A stretch of DNA of 35,365 bases from a virus. The notes under the pieces are model-generated. The model was not told where the DNA came from and ran no database searches. It saw only the letters and a list, made by a program, of their open reading frames with translations. The number at the start of each line of letters is the position of its first letter. The stretch's first letter is position 1. The translations under genes and the position numbers were made by a program. The stretch lies in the IMG/VR virus record IMGVR_UViG_3300021519_000782, positions 1 through 35,365 of that record, one strand, 5' to 3'. Shown one piece after another: positions 13,357 to 19,733 of this stretch.

Positions 13357-13713
13357 TTAAAAGATGTTTTGTGCGATTACCATACAGCTAATCCAAGCCC
13401 AGATAGTGTTAAATCCAACAAGTGTAGGTAAGAATTTCTTATTGCTGGCCCAGATTAGACTCAATGAAGTAATCAATGTTAGAATATAAAGCCACCACAG
13501 TTGGATCCCCCAGATTAGCCCAGGAATAATAATAATGGCTTTCGCAACCCAACTAATAAACTCAACTGTATTATAGTTGGTCCAATATTGCTTAGTGAAC
13601 CACATTGAATAGCAGTTCTTGATATTCTGCCATCCAATGTGAGAGTATGAAATACTACATAGCACTAACCACGATAGTGTTGCCATTTGTATTTGAAACA
13701 GAGTAATTGTCAT
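13357..13713 (-). CDS. small integral membrane protein, about four TM segments
   Basis: The 118-residue product is Trp/Ile-rich with hydrophobic segments near residues 7-22, 50-66, 69-88 and 97-116. No catalytic motif or signal peptide cleavage site is seen. Its start overlaps the sliding-clamp stop (TAATG) and it ends just before the dpdA-like gene. The segments I..LIWGIQLWWLYILTL and GFNTIWAWISCMVIA suggest a compact helical bundle. I do not recognise the family. Inner-membrane transport or host-membrane interaction are possible. Confidence 0.72.
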   Translation of the reverse strand: MTITLFQIQMATLSWLVLCSISYSHIGWQNIKNCYSMWFTKQYWTNYNTVEFISWVAKAIIIIPGLIWGIQLWWLYILTLITSLSLIWASNKKFLPTLVGFNTIWAWISCMVIAQNIF

Positions 13714-14444
13714 TACTTGCTCTGCGCTGGGATAATATAACTGTACTCGATAAGCCCTGTATCAACGGTAATCTCAGCAGCACCGTCATCACTAAAGCGG
13801 ACCTTCTTATCCCCGTATAGATTTAGGATAGTTAGGAAACGCAGCACTGGCCAATGCCAATTCTTAGTAAGCGCACCAGTAATTCCGCTTTGAAACACAA
13901 AGTTACCAGCATGTGTACTGTGATCACCAAAATAGAACTTCAAGTCAGTTCCTTCAGTCTTGGTAATAAAATGTGTCTCTTCACTATTGGCGCTTGCCTG
14001 AAACTTGAACCGCTGATAGTTTGCGATCGTGGGCTCAAACTCCACATTCCAGTTAACGCCCTTAAACTTGACACCCTTGATCTTTTCATTGATGATCTCA
14101 GTAGTCATAAAGCGATAGTCATTCTTAAAATCGCCGCGCTCGTTCTCAAAGTGTAGACCAGTTGGGGTATCTACGCCACTGCGATCCTGAACTGTCAATT
14201 CAATCTTTGCATTCTCTTTATACTCGGGAATGTTTAGTACGGTATTAAGCTTATTTAAATTAGGCATACCAAATACCCCAGTAAAGTTAGGGTTTGGCGT
14301 CTTAAAGGTTGCGTTTACAACTACACTCTTGTCGTCACTGACAGCCTGTAAAATAGTTGAGTTTTCATCACCAGTAATCTTAATGGTGTCAATGCAACCC
14401 AAAGCCTGCGTATGCTCAACGATGTCTAATAGATAGTCTTTCAT
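13713..14444 (-). CDS. 45: sliding clamp, T4 gp45-like
   Basis: The 243-residue protein from ATG 14444 (MKDYLLDIVEH) resembles the T4 gp45 processivity clamp (228 residues): mixed alpha/beta repeats, ITGDENSTILQAVSDDKSVVVNATF in the first domain and a last strand LIEYSYIIPAQSK. The clamp tethers the polymerase and, in T4, also activates late transcription. The start was chosen because AAGGA lies seven bases before it; an ATG at 14462 is in frame but has no ribosome site and lies seven bases after a -10 box. Neighbours (polymerase, dsbA-like) support the assignment. Sequence identity to T4 is low, so the call rests partly on context. Confidence 0.75.
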   Translation of the reverse strand: MKDYLLDIVEHTQALGCIDTIKITGDENSTILQAVSDDKSVVVNATFKTPNPNFTGVFGMPNLNKLNTVLNIPEYKENAKIELTVQDRSGVDTPTGLHFENERGDFKNDYRFMTTEIINEKIKGVKFKGVNWNVEFEPTIANYQRFKFQASANSEETHFITKTEGTDLKFYFGDHSTHAGNFVFQSGITGALTKNWHWPVLRFLTILNLYGDKKVRFSDDGAAEITVDTGLIEYSYIIPAQSK

Positions 14445-14469
14445 CAAATGTTCCTTTTCCATTGTTTTT

Positions 14470-14499
14470 AGTATACACTATGTTATAGTAGTGAATCAA
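14470..14499 (-). promoter_or_regulatory. candidate promoter upstream of the sliding clamp
   Basis: Minus-strand TTGATT (14494-14499), 18-base spacer, TATACT (14470-14475). The -10 is close to consensus, the -35 weaker. The spacer holds a small palindrome (ACTAT-AAC-ATAGT) that could be an operator. It overlaps the end of the methyltransferase-like gene and would allow clamp synthesis apart from the polymerase. Confidence 0.45.
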
Positions 14500-15316
14500 T
14501 AATTTTCGCAGTAATTGCGCTTGCTTTAGGACTGGAAAGTTCTCCAGCCTTTTTACATAGTACAAAACTACATCCTTTTACTGTACGATTATTTAGGATT
14601 TCAAAACCAATTTCAATTAAATTTTCCAATAAATGATCGGTTACGGCACCAAATCCATTATTAGCTGCAAACTCTTCCAACCCCCAAATAGTTTCTGCGG
14701 GAATATAATTAAACAAGTAATAGCCACCGGGAAGTAGGGAAATAAACGCATTGGTTGCCATTGCTGTTAAATTTTCTAGATCTTCAAATTTTGTCCAATG
14801 CAAGTTGTATATAATTCCAAAAGTATTTGGCTTGAATACCTTAAGATTATATCCATTGATCTTATAACGTATCAACCTACGTTCAGCAAAAAACTCATTG
14901 AATTGAAGTCCCACATGATCTAAAATTGTTTGATCCCAGTCAACAACATATAATGGCTCTCCTCCAACTACATATGGTAAAATATCACCTGTACCAGGAA
15001 ACATTTCCAATACTGGAAACTGCCAGGACACAATCTTCTCAAGTATGGTACGATAAACATTTAACTCATACTCATTCATTTTATTGTCTTGAAAGAGGGC
15101 AAGACGTTGCTCGCCCTCTAACATTCTTCTTCTTGCCAGCTGTGCTTCAGCAGTTGGGAGTATTTCATTGAATGCCAGATCATATTGTTCCTTGACATAA
15201 GGCAATACGAATCTATTCATTGGAGCAAGTTCAGGTTGCTCCAATTCATTTGCACACTGTTCTATCGTCTCGTAACACTCACGTATTTTTGCTAGACTTA
15301 TAGCCCTACTAATCAT
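14483..15316 (-). CDS. SAM-dependent methyltransferase-like protein
   Basis: The 277-residue protein has an N-terminal helical part (1-95) and a Rossmann-type domain opening with VLEMFPGTGDILPYV (102-116, like the SAM-binding ExGPGTG motif) and PLYVVDWDQTILD, where Asp126 fits the ribose-binding acidic residue. A further strand (FGIIYNLHWTKFED) and FISLLPGGYYLFNYIP follow class I methyltransferase order. The target is unknown; no NPPY/DPPY DNA-amino-methylase motif is seen. It sits between polymerase (4-base overlap) and clamp, an unusual place for a methyltransferase in a T4-type replication module, so a nucleic-acid or small-molecule substrate linked to replication is possible. Confidence 0.65.
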   Translation of the reverse strand: MISRAISLAKIRECYETIEQCANELEQPELAPMNRFVLPYVKEQYDLAFNEILPTAEAQLARRRMLEGEQRLALFQDNKMNEYELNVYRTILEKIVSWQFPVLEMFPGTGDILPYVVGGEPLYVVDWDQTILDHVGLQFNEFFAERRLIRYKINGYNLKVFKPNTFGIIYNLHWTKFEDLENLTAMATNAFISLLPGGYYLFNYIPAETIWGLEEFAANNGFGAVTDHLLENLIEIGFEILNNRTVKGCSFVLCKKAGELSSPKASAITAKIIDSLL

Positions 15317-17958
15317 TCAAACAGACTTTCAAATGTGTTTGAGATATTGGTTGCATTTGAAATGTCCCACTCCAATACACCCAGTAGGTTCTCTACCTTC
15401 TGTGTAATGATAGCTTCCTGCATGGCATCAGCATCGAACGACATTTCCTTAAACCACTGTGGTAAACGCTGCTCATCTGTTGGATAAGCAATCGATGTCA
15501 TACCCAGTGGATTGGGCTTTAGCTTACATACGATTGCCTTCATACCATCAGTGATCTTTATACTACGATTATCACTGTGCATACGAAGCATATTGTTCCA
15601 ATTAATAGCTGCTCTGACATGCCCTGGCATATTTGTCTTGCCATTCTTTGATTCAAGATCACCGTAGTATGTTAGTTTGTTTACACGCTTGGGAGTACCT
15701 TTCTCCCAAGCGGGACGTAGTTTAAACTCTTCCTTAAACTTCTTGATGGATTCAATAACATCTTGTCTTGTACCACCTTCCAGCACTTGCTGAAGAATTG
15801 TACTGAGGAAGTCTTGAATAACCTTGGGCGTATCACTACGCTTAAGGTCCAGTCCCATTGCTTTGACTTTGCCAGTTTTACCTTCACGATCCAGTCGCTT
15901 GCCTTCAAGATCAATGATCAATGCAGCATAACGCTTTTTAGTAATAAACAAGCTCTTACTGGCAACAAGTTCTCTGCCGCCTTTAATGATACTGCCATTT
16001 TCAAATGGTACATGGAAAGCACGTTCCATAAATCCAGGAAAGCTGATGTTAACTTGCTCGGCAATCTGATCATATAGATTAATACAGATGTCACTGTTCC
16101 ACTCCATACGTCCAGCAGCAACATCATCTTTTACTACGGGCCAAGCACTGAAGTAAACAGAGTCAGTATCACCATAGATAATAGTTTTACCAACATAGTC
16201 ATAGTCACCGGTTAAGCACTCATTAACAGTGGCATCCATGTGTTGAGCAATACAACGACCTGTTAGTGTAGTTGACTGTCCAATACGTTTATCGAAAAAT
16301 CTACAGCCCGGATTCAAAATAGCTCCATATAGACTATTTAGATTAATCTTCTTTACCAGCTGCCGCTTGTCCCAGAAGGCTGCCTCTTTAGCGTCCTTTG
16401 CATCTTTCTTCTTGGCCTGTAGCTCTTGGCGCTCTTTGTACCATTGTTCAAGCAAGCCCGGAACGACACCTTGTGTGTCAAGAGTGAAGAGCGTCCCGTT
16501 GGCGCTAAGACACCATGTTTGATTCGAGTCAAAGACCATCCTGAATATTTCGGCTGCACTATACGTTTCACAGTTTCCATCCTCCCAATCAATAGTAATT
16601 TCAGTACCGACTTCCTTATTCATAACTGCTGTATATTCGAGTGTACCGAACATGCCTTCCCATGCGTCTGCGAAGCTACTTCCCCTTGCCATCTTATCAG
16701 CAATATATTTGTCAGTCATTATGGGACGCAACTGCCCAATAATAGTTTCAACACTCATATTCAATGCACGAATGGCTGATGGATAAAGTGAATTAATATC
16801 AATTGCACCAATCCATTCCTGAATGCCTTTCTTGGGATAAGCAACATAAGCACCCGCTGCTTGGATACCGTCGTCATATCCCTTACGAGCAGGAACAACC
16901 ATGCCACGAGCATGAGCAGCATTAATGATAGCTTGCTCAGTCACAGCCACAGCACCCATTGTAGTCTGTAGCAACACAGTATTGGAATGAGCAAGTTCAT
17001 TTGCAAGATCAAGGAACTTTAGCTTCTTGTCCAGCTTGTCCAACAGTGCAGTATCCTGTCTGTTATACTCCAGAAACTTCTTAAAGTCATCGTTGTACAA
17101 CTGATCAAGTGATCCCTCGTATGGAATCTTACGATCATTAAGCTCATACTCGCCAATGGCATCCAGTGCATAGCTATGACGTTCCTCATAGGTATACTTG
17201 CGATATAAGTTCATATAGTCAAGATGCACCCGTCCAACAAGATCATAAGTCTGTCGCTCAAGTCCAAACTTCTCATATGTGCGATCCTTTGGCATCTGAT
17301 TCCACAGACAATAACGTCTTGTGTCATCCTTACTGAGTACCCTAGCAGTACGATTGATCATGTAGGGAATATCAAAGCCCTCACTGTTCCAACCACTGAG
17401 AATGTCAGCATCCTCGATAAGATCCATAAAGGTCTTAAGTAGATCTGCTTCCTCTTCAAACAAGTAACAGTTGGGAATACTATCACAGATTGCCTGCGCA
17501 TCTTCTGATGACATATTAGGTGGTGCAATACATAGTGTAATCAATTGATCCAGCCAATTGAGAAATACTGTTACTGCGGTTACCTTGGTAAAAGGATCTT
17601 CTGGGCTGCTGTATCCACGGACCTTATCAAAGTCCGTCTCAATATCGAAAAATGCTGTTTGTAATTCGGGAGCATCTTGACCAATGTAGTTTTCAGCAAG
17701 ACAGCGGAAGATGGGATTAATATCTGATTCGTATAGTGTCTTGCCTTTGAACGCAGCCTGTTCCTTACGGAAGTCTTTACTGCTACGAGTACTTACACGC
17801 TTGCATGGTTCTCCCCATAGGGTACGGAATTGCCCGTTCTCATTGGGATAATAGAAGACATAATTTGCGGGATAATCGTGGTAAACTCTTTTACCATCTT
17901 TACGCTCCACGACGTGGATACGTTCTTTTTCGCGATCAATGATTGCGTCAATATACAT
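15313..17958 (-). CDS. 43: DNA polymerase, family B, T4 gp43-like
   Basis: The replicative polymerase with 3'-5' proofreading, 881 residues (T4: 898). Exonuclease motifs: FFDIETDFD (103-111), SGWNSEGFDIPY (188-199) and YNRQDTALLD (298-307). Polymerase motifs: DINSLYPSAIRA (387-398), KKINLNSLYGA (536-546) and YGDTDSVYF (595-603), followed by KKRYA. All catalytic Asp residues are present. The C-terminus SNTFESLFE resembles a clamp-binding peptide, consistent with the clamp gene nearby. The leader holds a hairpin directly before the AAGGAA site, like the T4 autoregulatory operator. The methyltransferase-like gene overlaps its end by four bases. Confidence 0.97.
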   Translation of the reverse strand: MYIDAIIDREKERIHVVERKDGKRVYHDYPANYVFYYPNENGQFRTLWGEPCKRVSTRSSKDFRKEQAAFKGKTLYESDINPIFRCLAENYIGQDAPELQTAFFDIETDFDKVRGYSSPEDPFTKVTAVTVFLNWLDQLITLCIAPPNMSSEDAQAICDSIPNCYLFEEEADLLKTFMDLIEDADILSGWNSEGFDIPYMINRTARVLSKDDTRRYCLWNQMPKDRTYEKFGLERQTYDLVGRVHLDYMNLYRKYTYEERHSYALDAIGEYELNDRKIPYEGSLDQLYNDDFKKFLEYNRQDTALLDKLDKKLKFLDLANELAHSNTVLLQTTMGAVAVTEQAIINAAHARGMVVPARKGYDDGIQAAGAYVAYPKKGIQEWIGAIDINSLYPSAIRALNMSVETIIGQLRPIMTDKYIADKMARGSSFADAWEGMFGTLEYTAVMNKEVGTEITIDWEDGNCETYSAAEIFRMVFDSNQTWCLSANGTLFTLDTQGVVPGLLEQWYKERQELQAKKKDAKDAKEAAFWDKRQLVKKINLNSLYGAILNPGCRFFDKRIGQSTTLTGRCIAQHMDATVNECLTGDYDYVGKTIIYGDTDSVYFSAWPVVKDDVAAGRMEWNSDICINLYDQIAEQVNISFPGFMERAFHVPFENGSIIKGGRELVASKSLFITKKRYAALIIDLEGKRLDREGKTGKVKAMGLDLKRSDTPKVIQDFLSTILQQVLEGGTRQDVIESIKKFKEEFKLRPAWEKGTPKRVNKLTYYGDLESKNGKTNMPGHVRAAINWNNMLRMHSDNRSIKITDGMKAIVCKLKPNPLGMTSIAYPTDEQRLPQWFKEMSFDADAMQEAIITQKVENLLGVLEWDISNATNISNTFESLFE

Positions 17959-17963
17959 TTTAT

Positions 17964-17987
17964 TTCCTTAGCTGCTTACGGCCAGCC
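17964..17987 (-). promoter_or_regulatory. candidate translational operator of the DNA polymerase gene
   Basis: In the polymerase mRNA leader, GGCTG (17983-17987) and CAGCT (17970-17974) form a 5-bp stem with an 8-base loop GCCGTAAG, immediately followed by the AAGGAA ribosome site (17964-17969). T4 gp43 represses its own mRNA by binding a 5-bp-stem, 8-nt-loop hairpin at the same place. Geometry matches; the loop sequence differs from T4. Confidence 0.5.
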
Positions 17988-18035
17988 CTGCCACTTCATG
18001 AGGGTTTTGAAAGGATCCCTCAACCTTATATATAA

Positions 18036-18308
18036 TTATTCGTCTTCGTGGCGTAGGTTATCTGTGCTGTTTAAAATGCTTTCAATAACTTCTAGATCAT
18101 CACGTACACGATCAAAGTCACGCTTCTGCGCCATCTTAATTGCCCTCTTGAGCAAGCTGGGCTTAATCTCGAGTTCTTCAGCAATGTGCTTAACGGTATC
18201 GTTAAGTCCTTCAGATAGAGTTTCAATTTCTGTCATTACGGTGGAACTCTCACTGATAAGCTGCTTTAGTTTGGCTTTTTCTTCTGAATTAAAATTACGA
18301 GTCGTCAT
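18036..18308 (-). CDS. dsbA: DsbA-like double-stranded DNA-binding protein
   Basis: The 90-residue, highly charged helical protein matches T4 DsbA (89 residues) in length and layout: an N-terminal helix (FNSEEKAKLKQLISESSTVM), a middle helix with LNDTVKHIAEELEIKPSLLKR and a C-terminal acidic helix (FDRVRDDLEVIESIL). T4 DsbA binds DNA and stimulates late transcription with gp33 and gp55. This is the phage protein, not the disulfide oxidoreductase of the same name. Its start overlaps the upstream gene by 14 bases; 77 bases separate its stop from the polymerase ATG. The similarity is judged by eye and the protein is short. Confidence 0.7.
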   Translation of the reverse strand: MTTRNFNSEEKAKLKQLISESSTVMTEIETLSEGLNDTVKHIAEELEIKPSLLKRAIKMAQKRDFDRVRDDLEVIESILNSTDNLRHEDE

Positions 18309-18819
18309 GTTTTCCCTCTGTCAAAGCTTCAAGCACCATATATTGCTCATATGCTGCTATGTATTGTTCGCTATTATAGCGTGGTTCAATATGTTTTGCA
18401 CTATCATATTGTATAAATGCATCCATAAGTGTAGGATTTTTTTCTAGTTTTTTAAAGTCTGGCACAATGATATGAAACATCTTATTTACTATCTGTAAAT
18501 TTTGATATAACTTATCAATATCAATTTTATTCTTTTTAGTATTAATGTGTGGATTTTCACAATCCAAATTAAGATTACCAGTCATTGTAATAGTACCAGA
18601 TGCCTGGGTAATGGCTGAACTTGTTATTGAAGTCCATCCATTTGTGCCTAGATACTGGCCTGAACTGGAGCCTGTGGCTGGCAATGTTATGACACCAACT
18701 CCACTATTATATGAAGTTCCACCTGCGCCGCCACCACCAACAGTAACTACTGTGGTAGTAGGACTTGCGTTACTAGGATAGTTATAAGTTGTTGTTTTAT
18801 TTTTTGTGGACCAAAACAT
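18295..18819 (-). CDS. virion/fibre-like protein with Gly/Thr/Ser-rich N-terminus
   Basis: The 174-residue protein has two parts. Residues 1-85 are low-complexity (Thr, Gly, Ser) with TLPATGSSSGQYLGTNGW, a phrase common in phage tail-fibre and other trimeric structural repeats. Residues 90-174 are a globular helical segment (KLYQNLQIVNKMFHIIVPDF, then EQYIAAYEQYMVLEALTEG). An AGAGG ribosome site precedes the ATG. It lies between the head-interior block and dsbA, so a minor virion component is plausible. No enzymatic motif. Confidence 0.62.
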   Translation of the reverse strand: MFWSTKNKTTTYNYPSNASPTTTVVTVGGGGAGGTSYNSGVGVITLPATGSSSGQYLGTNGWTSITSSAITQASGTITMTGNLNLDCENPHINTKKNKIDIDKLYQNLQIVNKMFHIIVPDFKKLEKNPTLMDAFIQYDSAKHIEPRYNSEQYIAAYEQYMVLEALTEGKHDDS

Positions 18820-18839
18820 ATCTAACCTCTTGTCAAAGA

Positions 18840-19196
18840 TTAGATCTTGGCTGGTTGACCTTCTCTTGACTTCTTATAGTTTATAGCATAAGCGTCTGGA
18901 GTGCAAGAAAATTTTGCAACAAAATCCCTATGCAGTTTAGCAGGTTCAATTCTAAACTTTTCACATATGTGTTTCATTAGAATATCAATGTGGTCATAAT
19001 CAATTTTTGGAACATGTCTTAGGTTATGCTCAAGTTGATCCACTGCACTCTTGTCAATGTCCTTCACATTGCTTTCTATAGCTTTATCATAACGGAAACG
19101 AGCACCCATTAATCCGCGAGCACCTGCACTAATGGGATGTTTGGCTTGTAAGCCAATGCTCATTGCCGCTTCTGATAAAATTTCATGTAAACGCAT
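18840..19196 (-). CDS. probable head-interior protein with capsid-targeting-like N-terminus
   Basis: The 118-residue protein begins MRLHEILSEAAMS, matching the short leader (MR/MK-x-x-[DE]-h-L-x-E) shared by five proteins in this region. In T4 a leader of this type targets internal proteins to the prohead core and is cut after (L/I)-x-E by the gp21 protease; here the cut would follow Glu9. The rest has a Gly/Ala/Arg-rich segment (GARGLMGARFRYD) and a helical domain (DYDHIDILMKHICEKF, then HRDFVAKFSC). The start overlaps the previous stop (TAATG). The role inside the head is unknown. Confidence 0.68.
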   Translation of the reverse strand: MRLHEILSEAAMSIGLQAKHPISAGARGLMGARFRYDKAIESNVKDIDKSAVDQLEHNLRHVPKIDYDHIDILMKHICEKFRIEPAKLHRDFVAKFSCTPDAYAINYKKSREGQPAKI

Positions 19197-19576
19197 TATG
19201 CTTTTCCGTTTGTTTTTAGCTTAGGTGGTCCATTATTACTTATATTAAAGCCCCACTTAGCTGCTTGCTTTTTATCTTCGCCTGTATTAACATCAACTGA
19301 CAAGGCATTGGACCAACGAGGATCATTTGCTTCCTTGGCATTAGTAGGAATATGTCCACTTGCTTCTTCAATGCTTTCATCTTTAACGCAGTTATTAACT
19401 CTTGTGCCGCCCTTCATCTTAGTACCAGCTTTGTGATAGCCAGTCCAGCACTTTGGATCCAATCGTTGTTTAGCCTCATCCATATCTTTTGGCTTCTTTC
19501 CTGCTTTCTTCTTAGCAATAGCTATTGCTGCTTGTTGAGCTGGATTTGCTGCTTCTAAGATATCCTTAACTTTCAT
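19196..19576 (-). CDS. probable head-interior protein with KCWxGYH motif
   Basis: The 126-residue protein begins MKVKDILEAANPAQQ, with the leader-type peptide and a possible (L/I)-x-E cut after Glu8. It continues with AAIAIAKKKAGKKPKD, then DPKCWTGYHKAGTKMKGGTRVNNCVKDES, a motif I recall repeated in marine T4-like phage structural proteins (Cys-Trp-x-Gly-Tyr ... Asn-Cys). The C-terminal tail is basic and unstructured. It shares one base-pair-level overlap with its neighbours on both sides, so it is translated with the 49-residue basic protein and the following leader-bearing gene. DNA contact inside the head is an inference from the basic composition. Confidence 0.7.
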   Translation of the reverse strand: MKVKDILEAANPAQQAAIAIAKKKAGKKPKDMDEAKQRLDPKCWTGYHKAGTKMKGGTRVNNCVKDESIEEASGHIPTNAKEANDPRWSNALSVDVNTGEDKKQAAKWGFNISNNGPPKLKTNGKA

Positions 19577-19722
19577 GGCGCGCCTTGTCCTCTATATTTC
19601 TTAAAACTACGCTTGGTATGCTTATTCATGGAGCTATACTTGATATTACCAATGCCTTGGCTAGTCTTCTTATTATTCTTGATTCTTTCAACTTTAACTT
19701 CTTTGATTGCTTTGCTTGCCAT
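19573..19722 (-). CDS. 49-residue very basic conserved phage protein
   Basis: A short frame from ATG 19722 with a strong AAGGAG site seven bases upstream, ending at a TGA that overlaps the next start (ATGA). The product begins MASKAIKEVKVERIKNNKK, then TSQGIGNIKYSSMNKHTKRS and FKKYRGQGAP. About a third of residues are Lys or Arg. A 'RIKNNKKTS ... KSFKKYRGQG' mini-protein is familiar to me from T4-like cyanophages, function unknown. It is likely to bind nucleic acid or act in head assembly given its neighbours. Confidence 0.8.
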   Translation of the reverse strand: MASKAIKEVKVERIKNNKKTSQGIGNIKYSSMNKHTKRSFKKYRGQGAP

Positions 19723-19733
19723 TGTTGAACTCC

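Noticed and set aside
17988-18030. TGAGGG/CCCTCA hairpin after the dsbA stop as a terminator
   Set aside because: The 12-base loop and absence of a T-run make it a poor terminator, and the polymerase gene follows directly.
17830-18447. 205-codon open frame on the plus strand opposite the polymerase start and dsbA
   Set aside because: It lies antisense to three well-supported minus-strand genes, has no ribosome site or recognisable motif, and its Ser/Leu/Ile/Cys-rich composition is typical of antisense shadows.
19569-19576. GGCGCGCC palindrome at the junction of two small genes
   Set aside because: It is an 8-base palindrome that could look like a cloning or recombination site, but it encodes in-frame residues of the 49-residue protein and has no flanking repeats. 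Chance is sufficient.
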